Translations under genes and position numbers: made by a program | Shown here: positions 37,343 through 46,245 of the stretch, one piece after another | Numbering within the stretch: the stretch's first letter is position 1 | Layout: each line of letters starts with the position of its first letter | Notes under the pieces: generated by a model | Database searches by the model: none | The model's input: only the letters and a program-made list of their open reading frames with translations | What the model was told of the DNA's origin: nothing | Assembly: GCA_002163155.1 (NCBI GenBank) | Contig: MAAO01000005.1 | Span: 1-64,000 of the forward strand | Reading direction: 5' to 3' | DNA length: 64,000 bases | Origin: Halobacteriovorax marinus | GTDB taxonomy: Bacteria; Bdellovibrionota; Bacteriovoracia; Bacteriovoracales; Bacteriovoracaceae

Positions 37343-38944
37343 TTAGTTTGTAAAAACTAACTCTTGAAAATTTTCTTTTATAGGAAATTGGTCGCTAAAT
37401 CTTTCGGCCAAAGCAGAAATTGTAAGCGAAGGATTCACTGCTAAATTTGCGGGTATAACACTAGCATCACAAATGTATAGGCCCTTGTGACCAAAGACTT
37501 CATGATTCGTATCAACCAAACCTGAATTGGAATCAATTGCCAAAACAGCTCCTCCCAATACGTGAGCTGTGGTTATAGAGCCCAGTACAACTTCAGCACT
37601 GCAGTTTAAAGCTTCACCGTTTATATTTTTGGCGACTAATTTTGCAGACTCTTGGGCAATAGGAATATAAGTTTTCATTTTCTCGTCTTTCATTTCACCT
37701 ATGAGACCAAAAGAAAATCCCTTAAAGAATGTCCGTCCATAAGTGAAGGTCATATTGGTTTCTAAGGACTGCATAACAAGTAGAATTATCGAACTATTGG
37801 CCCAGTCTTTTTTAAACATGGCCTTCATATAAGGAATAAATCTTCTAACCATTTGTGCCAATAACATAAAAGGTCTAAAAAACCTGTTAGCTCCACCGGT
37901 AAGAGGAATAGTAAGAAGTTTCATAAAATCACTTCCACTAGGATAGCGAACGCCTTCAATCTTTGTATGTTCATCAGGTTTTATTTGTGCCCCGATAGCG
38001 ATCCCTTTCGAGAGTTGTCTATGAGTGTCAAAACTTGTCACACCTAAAAGACTCTCTCCATTAGTTCTAATAGTTTCACCTAATCGATTAGATAAGTTAT
38101 TTAATGTTCTATGTTTAATTTTATTTTTAAAGAGGATATCCATTGTCCCCATGACGCCAGCACTTAAGATCACTTTCTTAGCTTTAAAAGTTGTTTTCTT
38201 TTTACGAAATAGTGAAGTAGTACAAATAGTATGAACTAAATAACCAGATGAAGTGGGCTCAATTTTATCAACTGTAGTTTCTGCAAAGATCTCACTCCCC
38301 CATTTCTTAGCAAAGAAGAGGTAATTCAAGTCTAGCGTGTTTTTAGCGCCTACAGGACATCCAATCATGCAGCTACCGCAGACGGTGCATCCCGTTCTCT
38401 TTGGACCAGATCCATTAAAATAAGGATCCTCAACCTCAAATCCTGGCTTATCATTGAAGAAGACTCCAACATTTGTTCTTTCAAAAGTTTCATGGCAACC
38501 AAGGTCAATAGAGAGTTGTTCTATGACTTCTTCACCTTCATCAAGATGGGGATTCTGACAAACTCCAAGCATCTTCTCAGCTTTAGAATAATAAGGTTCT
38601 AATTCTTCTTCCCAGTTAATACTACTAGGCCAAGCGGTGCTCTTAAAGATTTTAGCAAGTGGTCTTAGGAGTGTATTGGCATAAACAAGACTTCCGCCTC
38701 CCACACCAACACCGTGAAGAACCATGAGATTTTTTAATACAGTAATGGATTGAATTCCAAAACATCTAATGATTGGAGCCCATAGATACTTTTTAATATC
38801 CCAATTTGTTTTAGGAAAATCTTGTTTAGAGTAGTGTCGCCCCTTTTCTAGAATAGCAACTGAATAACCCTTTTGAGCTAGCCTACAGGCGCTGACAGAA
38901 CCGCCAAACCCACTACCTACAATGACAAAGTCATATTCTTTCAT
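37343..38944 (-). CDS. GMC-family oxidoreductase (cholesterol-oxidase-like)
   Basis: This 533-residue FAD enzyme begins with the dinucleotide-binding motif VIVGSGFGGSVSACRLAQKG (about 7-26) followed by EKGRHY. It ends with the GMC C-terminal region (CDASVIPANLAVNPSLTISALAER). The middle contains HGVGVGGGSLVYANT and CTVCGSCMIGCPVGAKNTLD, a Cys-rich segment typical of the cholesterol-oxidase-like branch. It probably oxidises a sterol-like or other hydrophobic alcohol. There is no signal peptide. It lies 10 bases upstream of mtgA and may be cotranscribed with it. Confidence 0.85.
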   Translation of the reverse strand: MKEYDFVIVGSGFGGSVSACRLAQKGYSVAILEKGRHYSKQDFPKTNWDIKKYLWAPIIRCFGIQSITVLKNLMVLHGVGVGGGSLVYANTLLRPLAKIFKSTAWPSSINWEEELEPYYSKAEKMLGVCQNPHLDEGEEVIEQLSIDLGCHETFERTNVGVFFNDKPGFEVEDPYFNGSGPKRTGCTVCGSCMIGCPVGAKNTLDLNYLFFAKKWGSEIFAETTVDKIEPTSSGYLVHTICTTSLFRKKKTTFKAKKVILSAGVMGTMDILFKNKIKHRTLNNLSNRLGETIRTNGESLLGVTSFDTHRQLSKGIAIGAQIKPDEHTKIEGVRYPSGSDFMKLLTIPLTGGANRFFRPFMLLAQMVRRFIPYMKAMFKKDWANSSIILLVMQSLETNMTFTYGRTFFKGFSFGLIGEMKDEKMKTYIPIAQESAKLVAKNINGEALNCSAEVVLGSITTAHVLGGAVLAIDSNSGLVDTNHEVFGHKGLYICDASVIPANLAVNPSLTISALAERFSDQFPIKENFQELVFTN

Positions 38945-39067
38945 TCCTAACCCCTAAAACATAATCCTATTGTAATGAATTCTATCAGGGGGTGTAGATT
39001 TCGTCTAACTGGTTAATATATGGATATAAGTGACTAGATTTATGGGCGAGGGATTATGTATATAGGC

Positions 39068-39093
39068 AAAAAAAATGGCCGCTAAAGCGGCCA
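39068..39093 (-). terminator. Rho-independent terminator of the 691-residue secreted protein gene
   Basis: TGGCCGC (39076-39082) and GCGGCCA (39087-39093) form a perfect 7-bp stem with a 4-base loop. On the minus strand eight T residues follow. It lies 6 bases after the stop codon. Confidence 0.95.
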
Positions 39094-39099
39094 AATAAC

Positions 39100-41175
39100 T
39101 TATTTTTCGTAATTTGCTCGAAGATCACATCTATATTGACCATAAAGGGTCTGTAATAGACCGTTGTGAGGTCTTGTATTCTGAATTTCTAACATACTTT
39201 GACCAAGTGTATAGTCAAACTTCTCATTTATAACATTCTTAGCTTCTTTTATCGTCAGCTTCTTACCTTGCCAACTTACGAAGACTGCAGCGTCATTTTT
39301 CTCTATTAAGTTCTTCTTAGTAATCTTTATGGCGGATATAATTCTTCTGGCTAAAATTGCACTTTGAGAATTTTTAAAGATTGTGTCTCTATCATTACTC
39401 CAAAATCCAGAGTCTGTTTCACCAAAGATGTCTTTATTAGTTGATAGGAAGTCATATCCCATTTCAGCCCATTTTTGAGAATATTTCCATGTTCCTCTTA
39501 AGTTCTTAGCTGAAACACAGGCCTTATCTACTTGATCACTGCTAAGCTCAGACTCATCTTTAATTCTGTAAACTCCATCATCTTTTTCAAGGTTTTTCTG
39601 AGCGAAACTCTTGAAGTCTTTTTTAAATAAATTATTTACCTTGTGACTTTTCTTTCTCATGTGACTCACAAATTTTTCACCGTAAGTTCCATAAATATGA
39701 CCAACAATTTGATCATTGGCCTCAAGAATTCTAAGATCAGCTCCATCGGCTCCATCTTGACTTGTAAATTCTCTCTTTCCAGTGATAGAAAGTAGTTTAG
39801 TTTTCAAGGCAGCAAGATCAGTTAATAATCTTTCAATCTCTGAATCAACTTTGGCCCCATTTCCACTTTCTAAAGTTTTTATGATTTCTTCGTATTTAAC
39901 TGTGCTTTCTTCATTAATACTTATTTCAACTTTGCTTAGATCTTTTAACGCCTGATCTTTTTTGGCCTGGATATCATTGGTAACTCTTACCAAATGGTAT
40001 TTTAAATTCGCTACGTATGAATTAAATTGTACTATAGATGAAGTTTCAAGTTTTTCTAATTTTTCAGATTGATTGATTTCATCTAATGAGTTTACCAATC
40101 GGCTTAATGATCTATTCTTTCTAGAGAGTCTAGCTCCTGCTTTTGGAGTAATATAACTTTCTAATTCAGAAGTTAGTTTTTCAAATTTAGTTATTAATAT
40201 ATCTAAGATAACATCTCTTTGGGCTTCTATTGGAAAACCTGGCTTCGTAGCAAGAGGCTCTAGTGAAGCTATAAGAGGGTTTAAAAATTTAACTTTTTCA
40301 CTACCAATTGTATCAACAAAAGCTGCTTGAACTTTTGAGAGTTCTGCCATCGCTGATTTCTTATTAGCAGCAACACCACTTCTTAAATCATTTAAAATCT
40401 TAATCAGTTTCTTAACTGCAGCTAAATCTTTATAATGCTGATCTGTTGAAATATCAAGAATCCCTGCTTGTTGCATTTTTATACGAACATCATAGAAGGA
40501 ACAATTAAGCTTTATAAAAGTCACTCTATCGGAATCTTTTTTAAATTCAAAGCGTCCTTCAAAAAGGTTATTAATAAATTTTAAAATTGAACCTACAACT
40601 AGGCCTCCATAGGCCACTGATACGCCAGTGGGAGAAGGAGAATATAAGCCAAATTGAGAAAAGTCTTGAATTACATTTGCCGAATGTTCGAGAAAGCTTG
40701 TGTCATCAAAACTTGTACATTTATTTTTATTAAAGAGTGTGTTTAATCCGTTAACTAGAGAGGCCATTTGTTGTCCATCCACACTATCCCCTAAAGGGTT
40801 GCTTGGTGTCTCAACGGGATCTTCTCCACTATTAGCTCTTGAAGAGTTTATATTATCTTGAACATCTGCAGCACCTGCTAACACTTGATCAAGGGTTCCT
40901 TGATTTCCATCAAGACAATCATCTTTAAATATTGCTTCAATATTTTTTACGCTGCTTAAAATAGCATCATTTCGTGAAGAGTTCAGAGGACAAAAAGCTG
41001 GTCTCGTAGAGAGAACTATATTTCTATTTTGTAGGAGTTTAATTTCTTTTACAATCGCCTCATCTACATTCGAATTCTTTAAGAACTCTACTGAATCTGC
41101 AAGATCATTAGAGGCCAAAACCATTGAGGGAGATAATGATAGTAATAAAGAAAAAGCTAGCATCTTTCGATTCAC
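39100..41175 (-). CDS. Large secreted protein of unknown function, coiled-coil rich
   Basis: The frame opens at a TTG (41187). The GTG at 41175 has GGAG six bases upstream and starts directly into a signal peptide (NRKMLAFSLLLSLSPSMVLA), so I prefer it. The 691-residue product has no recognised domain. It has a central helical region (about 250-460) rich in Lys, Glu and Leu that looks coiled coil, a few scattered Cys residues and a C-terminal region with several Trp. It is probably periplasmic or exported. It has a strong terminator of its own and no operon partner. Confidence 0.78.
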   Translation of the reverse strand: MNRKMLAFSLLLSLSPSMVLASNDLADSVEFLKNSNVDEAIVKEIKLLQNRNIVLSTRPAFCPLNSSRNDAILSSVKNIEAIFKDDCLDGNQGTLDQVLAGAADVQDNINSSRANSGEDPVETPSNPLGDSVDGQQMASLVNGLNTLFNKNKCTSFDDTSFLEHSANVIQDFSQFGLYSPSPTGVSVAYGGLVVGSILKFINNLFEGRFEFKKDSDRVTFIKLNCSFYDVRIKMQQAGILDISTDQHYKDLAAVKKLIKILNDLRSGVAANKKSAMAELSKVQAAFVDTIGSEKVKFLNPLIASLEPLATKPGFPIEAQRDVILDILITKFEKLTSELESYITPKAGARLSRKNRSLSRLVNSLDEINQSEKLEKLETSSIVQFNSYVANLKYHLVRVTNDIQAKKDQALKDLSKVEISINEESTVKYEEIIKTLESGNGAKVDSEIERLLTDLAALKTKLLSITGKREFTSQDGADGADLRILEANDQIVGHIYGTYGEKFVSHMRKKSHKVNNLFKKDFKSFAQKNLEKDDGVYRIKDESELSSDQVDKACVSAKNLRGTWKYSQKWAEMGYDFLSTNKDIFGETDSGFWSNDRDTIFKNSQSAILARRIISAIKITKKNLIEKNDAAVFVSWQGKKLTIKEAKNVINEKFDYTLGQSMLEIQNTRPHNGLLQTLYGQYRCDLRANYEK

Positions 41176-41318
41176 GAGTGACTCCAAGTTTAAGTATTTT
41201 CCTAATCTAAGAGCAAAACCTGTACCAAGTATATATGAGTAGAATCACTATGTTACTGACTAGATAAAGAGCTAAGTTTTATACACTGTTTAAATATTAG
41301 ACACTTCTAAGATATCTG

Positions 41319-41741
41319 CTAGAGCTGAATTTTAATCATTTCGGCCGTTTGATCAAGACTAGCTCTATTAGACTCAATTTCCTTATTTCCACTAAATCCC
41401 ATGCGATGAGTATCACCTTCAAAGCGAGGAGCTATATGAAGATGAGAGTGAGGAACCTCTTGCCCAGCAACTTCTCCATCAGAGAGGAAGAGATTAGCGC
41501 CAGAACAAGGTATGTCACTCGACTCTATCGCCTTTAATATTTGCTGAGCGGCCTCAAACATCTTAGGAACTATGGATACAGCTACGTCAGTAAATTTAGA
41601 CGCATGGATATTTGGAACGATAAGGAGATGTCCTTTATTGATTGGGTTTAAATCCATGAAGCTAGTAACGAATTCATCTTTGTAGACAAAACTAGCAGGG
41701 ATATTTCCTTCAAGAATTTCACAAAAAACACATTTACTCAT
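41319..41741 (-). CDS. HIT-family nucleotide-binding protein
   Basis: This 140-residue histidine triad protein is related to HinT nucleoside phosphoramidases. An N-terminal CVFCEILEGNIPA (with the CxxC pair of many bacterial HIT proteins) is followed by FMDLNPINKGHLLIVP. The triad HSHLHIAPR comes near residue 98. It is cytosolic and likely hydrolyses AMP-lysine or similar adducts, the exact substrate being unknown. AAGGAA precedes the ATG. Confidence 0.92.
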   Translation of the reverse strand: MSKCVFCEILEGNIPASFVYKDEFVTSFMDLNPINKGHLLIVPNIHASKFTDVAVSIVPKMFEAAQQILKAIESSDIPCSGANLFLSDGEVAGQEVPHSHLHIAPRFEGDTHRMGFSGNKEIESNRASLDQTAEMIKIQL

Positions 41742-41860
41742 AAATTATTCCTTTGCTAAATTCTAAAGTTTAATAGGCCCTTTGTTAAGGGCACCATGAA
41801 GAAAAAACCAAAACGCGCAATGCACAACAGATGCGTTTCTCTCCCTGAATTTCAAAATTT

Positions 41861-41869
41861 TGTTATAAT
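41861..41869 (+). promoter_or_regulatory. Extended -10 promoter, probable leaderless start of the FecR-domain gene
   Basis: TGT-TATAAT (41861-41869) is followed by exactly six bases (TATTAA) and then the ATG at 41876. There is no ribosome-binding site and no room for one, so +1 should fall at or next to the start codon. Confidence 0.65.
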
Positions 41870-41875
41870 TATTAA

Positions 41876-43846
41876 ATGATAAAAATTTATACTTCTCTTT
41901 TAATATTTCTTTTCTCGATAAATACTCTCGCAAACATTCAAGTTCTAAAGAAAAGAGGTCATATCTTCTTTGCCACTCCCAAAGAAGGGGGTCATTCAAA
42001 GTTCTTACCACTTAGTATGCAAACACAACTTCCGACAAAAACAATTATAAAAACAATGGAAAAAAGTTTTGTTAAATTATTGGTCGATAAAACGACCACA
42101 ATAGTAATTGGACCCAAGACAATTTCTAAAATTTCAAAAGAAGAACATCACCCAACTTTTCTAAATCTATTAAAAGGAAGAATAAGGGCCCAAGTAGACA
42201 AGAATGCTTCTCCCTACAAAGACCATGAGTACAAACTCTACTTAAAAACTAAAACCGCTGCACTAGGAGTGAGGGGAACAGAGCTCATCTTAGTGGCCAA
42301 TGAAGAAAACTTCATTTCATCTCTAGTGACACTCAAAGGAAGCGTTCATGTAAGACAGAGACCTGAACGTGAAGTAAAAGAAGGGATGAGATCAAATTAT
42401 GAATTACATAAAGATAACCACTCCTCTTCAGTCATGACCTTAAAAAGAGATTTCGAACATGAAGTAAAAGAGGATATAAGTGCTGGATATTTACTATCAA
42501 CACACATAGGAACTGATGAAACAGCAGAGAAAATCAAAATATCTCCTGTGCAATTTAAACTATTAAAAAGTAACGAAAATTTTATCGCATCAAAGAAATC
42601 AAAAACCATCTTTCACAAAAGCAATGAGAGCTTTCAAAAGCCAGAAAATGCTAATCTCTCTCCTACTCCTATAGGAAGTAAGAAAGAAGAGTTTGTGGCC
42701 AATACTCATGGACTTCCTGGAGGAAAGCTAGACTTTGATACAGCACTTTATATCTCTCCTCCAAAAGGTTCAACATTTGACCATACCACCCAGACTTATC
42801 ACTTCCCAAAAGACTTTGGAGGTGTTGACAGTGAAACAGGTGACTACATTCCACCAGAGGGAGTGCACTTACATGCCACTCAAGGTTTTATAGCAAAGGT
42901 AGGAGCGGAAATTGGAAAGTTAAAACTTATAAGAGATAAATTAAATAGAAAGATTGAACACAAACTCTACCGCTTTTCAGAAATTACAAATATTGAAGTC
43001 AATGCCGACTTTAAATATGAATACGATACAAATGTCCATGAATTGCTCTATGATGTTCCTACAAGTATCTCGAACGCTGATTCAATGAAACTAAAGATCG
43101 ATGGTAGTATCAACCATGAAACTTTTAATAATAGAAGATATCTCTTAAGACCAAGATTATTTGCTAATTACACCCATCATAATCGTACAAAAGATGCTCT
43201 TGTTAAAAGAAATAACGAAGGTCTCTTTGGTGGCGCTCTAGAGTTTAAAAGAAAACACAAAGTCCTACACTTACCTGCTCATCTCTTAATTGATTTACAG
43301 TATAAGGCCACTTATAAAGATTATAGAAACAAAAATCAACTTGATCATTACGCAAAAGATTTAAGAATTATTGTTTCTGAAAACTTTTCCGTTCACAGGA
43401 AGTATTTTTCAAGTCTAGGTCTTAGATTCACAGATTTTCATATGAAAGAAAATGAGAAGTCAGGAAATTATCTACAAACATTCTTTCACCAGAATGTGAA
43501 TTTAGGTAGAAGGTATAATCTTGGTTACTTCTTTGACTACGGGAAGAGAAAGCTGAAAAACTCGAATGAATTTGCTCTTATCTATCAAAATAAATTTAAT
43601 TTCCTAGCAAAGAAAATTTTAAGAAAGACTTATTTAAGTGCCGGATTTGAACTCTCCTACTGGGACTTCAAGAATTCTCTTTTAAAGAATCAAGAAAAGA
43701 TAGGTACTCTTATAAAGCTTTCCAGAAGAAAGGGGCCTTTTACTGAGTATTATTTCTCTCATGAATTTAATAAATTTAATTCTGAAAACAAGAACCAAAA
43801 GTTTAGACAGAATATCCTTACTCTTGGCGCTTCATTACATTTTTAA
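41876..43846 (+). CDS. FecR-domain protein with C-terminal barrel-like domain
   Basis: This 656-residue exported protein starts with a signal peptide (about 1-20). An N-terminal FecR-type domain (about 20-165) has TKTAALGVRGTELILV and SSLVTLKGSVHV. A linker contains two similar EVKE segments (EVKEGM and EVKEDI). The C-terminal half (about 370-656) alternates polar and aromatic residues in strand-like fashion and ends in LTLGASLHF. A terminal Phe after such strands is typical of outer-membrane beta barrels. The protein is probably a surface or outer-membrane component, not a sigma-factor regulator. The upstream promoter suggests leaderless translation. Confidence 0.75.
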   Translation: MIKIYTSLLIFLFSINTLANIQVLKKRGHIFFATPKEGGHSKFLPLSMQTQLPTKTIIKTMEKSFVKLLVDKTTTIVIGPKTISKISKEEHHPTFLNLLKGRIRAQVDKNASPYKDHEYKLYLKTKTAALGVRGTELILVANEENFISSLVTLKGSVHVRQRPEREVKEGMRSNYELHKDNHSSSVMTLKRDFEHEVKEDISAGYLLSTHIGTDETAEKIKISPVQFKLLKSNENFIASKKSKTIFHKSNESFQKPENANLSPTPIGSKKEEFVANTHGLPGGKLDFDTALYISPPKGSTFDHTTQTYHFPKDFGGVDSETGDYIPPEGVHLHATQGFIAKVGAEIGKLKLIRDKLNRKIEHKLYRFSEITNIEVNADFKYEYDTNVHELLYDVPTSISNADSMKLKIDGSINHETFNNRRYLLRPRLFANYTHHNRTKDALVKRNNEGLFGGALEFKRKHKVLHLPAHLLIDLQYKATYKDYRNKNQLDHYAKDLRIIVSENFSVHRKYFSSLGLRFTDFHMKENEKSGNYLQTFFHQNVNLGRRYNLGYFFDYGKRKLKNSNEFALIYQNKFNFLAKKILRKTYLSAGFELSYWDFKNSLLKNQEKIGTLIKLSRRKGPFTEYYFSHEFNKFNSENKNQKFRQNILTLGASLHF

Positions 43847-43851
43847 AAATC

Positions 43852-44196
43852 TTATTTCGAATATTTTTGATAAAGATAACCAAGGCCTAACGTACCTTCC
43901 ATACAACCTTCATAGAAAACTCTTAATTTCTTAGACTGATCTTTAAGCTCTTCCTCAGCTTCAGAAATATTCTCAAGAGCACTTGCAACTGGCACACAAG
44001 ATTGTTCTAAAACTTTAAAGGAGATATAGTCTTTCAAAGGAAGAGTATTTGGATCAATTTGACCTACAAAGTAATCCTTTAGATTAAGATGATTTTTAAC
44101 TGCGAGAACAGACATTTTTTCTTTATATGATAGGTCTCTGGAACGCGCTGCAATAGACACAAAGAACGCAAAGACAATTACGAATGCAAATTTCAT
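43852..44196 (-). CDS. Small secreted protein of unknown function
   Basis: The product is 114 residues with a signal peptide (MKFAFVIVFAFFVSIAARS). The mature part is helical and contains two Cys residues (LEQSCVPV and YEGCMEG), which could form a disulfide. The family is not recognised. CGGAG lies six bases before the ATG. It is convergent with the FecR-domain gene, the stop codons being 5 bases apart. It follows the HAD phosphatase gene by about 50 bases in the same direction. Confidence 0.7.
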   Translation of the reverse strand: MKFAFVIVFAFFVSIAARSRDLSYKEKMSVLAVKNHLNLKDYFVGQIDPNTLPLKDYISFKVLEQSCVPVASALENISEAEEELKDQSKKLRVFYEGCMEGTLGLGYLYQKYSK

Positions 44197-44245
44197 TTAT
44201 TACTCCGTCAATAAATAATTCTTACAGACAATACTGGGCATTAAG

Positions 44246-45130
44246 TTATGAAAAATCAAGCATTTTGTTCAAGTATCTTACACTTTCGCTACAAAGTTGA
44301 GTCCTAGAGTCAAATACGTTTTCTCCAGATTCAATTTTATAACCATCATCTATAAGATAAGTCTCAAGACCGGAAATCGAAATTCGATCACTTTCTTTGT
44401 CGCCGAGCATCAAACTGCCGGCCACTGTCCCTTGAACTCTTGCCCACCCTTTAAGATGCATTCCAGGATTAGGTTTTCTGAGTAATGATTCTCTATTCCA
44501 GGGAGGATTTCCAGATTTTTCATGGAAGGGGCTAATTTCAATATGATCAATATGAGCACCACGCTCTAGTAAATAAGACTTCAATTCTCTATGAAATAAA
44601 TCGACCTCTTTATGAGTATAAAGTCCTCGAGCAATTCCCGCCTGGTTCGTTGTAATGACAACGGGAATAGATAAATGATTGGCCGCTTTAATCACTTCGA
44701 TCATGTCGTCAAAAATGTCTATTTCAGAAAAAATGTGAACGTATCCATGATCAACATTAATAATCCCATCTCGATCTAGAAAGAGAACAGGGTTTTGTTT
44801 TGTAATTTCTTGTTCGTACTTAACTATGGGCAACTCAACTTCTGCTGCGTCAGTTTCGAAGAAATAACTTATTCCACTATCAATATAACGAACGAGCTCT
44901 ATACCATTTTCAAGATAACTCTCTAAGAAATTAAACTTAAGGTTCTTACCAGCATTTAATTGAATCAATTCAAGTAGATATTTCCAATCGACAAAGACGC
45001 CTTCTTTAAGGACTAAGCAATTAGGCCCTAATTTGTTCACTTCCTTGGGATTAAAATGCTTTTTCATTTGATTTATTAATGAAGTAGTATTTTCAGATTG
45101 ATTTTCTATAAATATATTTATTTCTTTCAT
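44246..45130 (-). CDS. GmhB-like HAD phosphatase with extra N-terminal domain
   Basis: Residues 113-294 form a HAD IIIA phosphatase like D,D-heptose 1,7-bisphosphate phosphatase or HisB-N. LFLDRDGIINVDHGYV supplies nucleophile Asp 119 and acid/base Asp 121. TTNQAGIARG and LMLGDKESD follow, as do the RKPNPGM residues. Two things are odd. There is a 112-residue N-terminal extension of unknown family. The Zn loop of GmhB (CxH...CxC) has lost its Cys residues (ISPFHEKSGNPPWNRESLLRKP). Heptose metabolism is the likely setting, since hldA is in the window, but substrate is uncertain. The ATG overlaps the previous stop by 4 bases. Confidence 0.75.
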   Translation of the reverse strand: MKEINIFIENQSENTTSLINQMKKHFNPKEVNKLGPNCLVLKEGVFVDWKYLLELIQLNAGKNLKFNFLESYLENGIELVRYIDSGISYFFETDAAEVELPIVKYEQEITKQNPVLFLDRDGIINVDHGYVHIFSEIDIFDDMIEVIKAANHLSIPVVITTNQAGIARGLYTHKEVDLFHRELKSYLLERGAHIDHIEISPFHEKSGNPPWNRESLLRKPNPGMHLKGWARVQGTVAGSLMLGDKESDRISISGLETYLIDDGYKIESGENVFDSRTQLCSESVRYLNKMLDFS

Positions 45131-46143
45131 GTGATTTCTTTAATGGAACAATTTACTTTAAAAGCAGCGCTTGTAAATTTGTTCATGGGTTTAACTCGGA
45201 CTTGCAACCTAAGTCCAAAGAGCTGCATCTCAAAAGAACTTATATTATCTTTTAGTTTTAAAATTTCAATACTAGTATTCTTACCATCTAAGGACTTCCC
45301 ATCTAGGAGGTGAACCCCTTTAGGAATATACTTTTTACCACCACTTTCAGAGTGAAAACAAGTAACCTGAATGATTTCAGGATTACTCAATCCTATTAAA
45401 GGTAATAATGACTTTATAAACTCTACTTCATTAGATTTCTTAAAATTCAAGAAAGATTCGTAAATATCTTTAATACATTCATAGTAAGTTTTAACAACTA
45501 TTTCATTATAATCTCTAGGCAGTTGTCCAGGTAGTTCACTATGACCAGCGTCAGTCCATCTATGATCAAATCGTCCAAAGAATTCTATACCAGCTTTTTC
45601 GTGTAACTCTAGGGCCATATTTTCGAAGCGTCTTTCTACGCCTTCATTAATTATATTTTGAAAGTAAGTTGCTTCTGAAAATGAAGAGAAATAATTTGAG
45701 ATAAAACTCTTTATTCCTGCACTTTTTGTATTCACAAAAGCGTGAGACTTACAAAGTTTTATAGAAATAGGAATAAGTAAATCAAAGGACTGAACAAGAA
45801 GGTCTGCCTCGTCCCAACTCTTATTATGTGAACCTCCAGCAGACTTACCAATCACAAAAATTTTTGACACTTTCTCTGGAAGAAAATCAATTAGAGACTT
45901 AATAACTGTTTGAGCGAGTATAGGAAGTTGCCTAACGAGATCAGGTTCGTGAACTCTTAACCAGTGATCGTAATGAGTAAGTTGCGAGCGTATTTCTCCC
46001 CCAAAGGAGCGAGTAAAGTCGGCCTCAATTTTGTAGTGCCTTGAAAGTAATTGACCAACAAGATACTCAAAGAGATTTCCCTTAAATTCATTTATTAGGG
46101 CCTCTTTCTGGGCGGGCGTGTCAATGGGTTGATATTCTTTCAT
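45127..46143 (-). CDS. Uncharacterised protein, possible PD-(D/E)XK nuclease fold
   Basis: This is a cytosolic protein of 338 residues without a recognised family. Two segments are compatible with a restriction-endonuclease-like fold: an N-terminal helix with Glu (KGNLFEYLVGQLL, about 21-33) and a strand pair DEADLLVQ...ISIKLCKS (about 111-132) that would supply Asp and Lys. The C-terminus reads LQVRVKPMNKFTSAAFKVNC. This assignment is inference from pattern only. The gene overlaps the downstream HAD phosphatase by 4 bases (ATGA), so the two are translationally coupled. Confidence 0.45.
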   Translation of the reverse strand: MKEYQPIDTPAQKEALINEFKGNLFEYLVGQLLSRHYKIEADFTRSFGGEIRSQLTHYDHWLRVHEPDLVRQLPILAQTVIKSLIDFLPEKVSKIFVIGKSAGGSHNKSWDEADLLVQSFDLLIPISIKLCKSHAFVNTKSAGIKSFISNYFSSFSEATYFQNIINEGVERRFENMALELHEKAGIEFFGRFDHRWTDAGHSELPGQLPRDYNEIVVKTYYECIKDIYESFLNFKKSNEVEFIKSLLPLIGLSNPEIIQVTCFHSESGGKKYIPKGVHLLDGKSLDGKNTSIEILKLKDNISSFEMQLFGLRLQVRVKPMNKFTSAAFKVNCSIKEIT

Positions 46144-46245
46144 AATTTTTCAACTTAACCAAAAAAAGGAGTTTTCATATTCAGTATAGTCCACTAGACT
46201 TGGGATCGAAAGATCAAATTCAGCGAGAGTTGAAAAGGAAGCGAA

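Noticed and set aside
41763-42011. 82-residue minus-strand frame
   Set aside because: It runs against the start of the FecR-domain gene and has no ribosome-binding site or recognisable product.
24289-46143. Methyltransferase at 24 kb plus nuclease-like gene at 45 kb as one restriction-modification system
   Set aside because: They are 20 kb apart on opposite strands, and the nuclease assignment is itself tentative. GGCC, one possible target of such enzymes, is common in the window, so no avoidance supports it.
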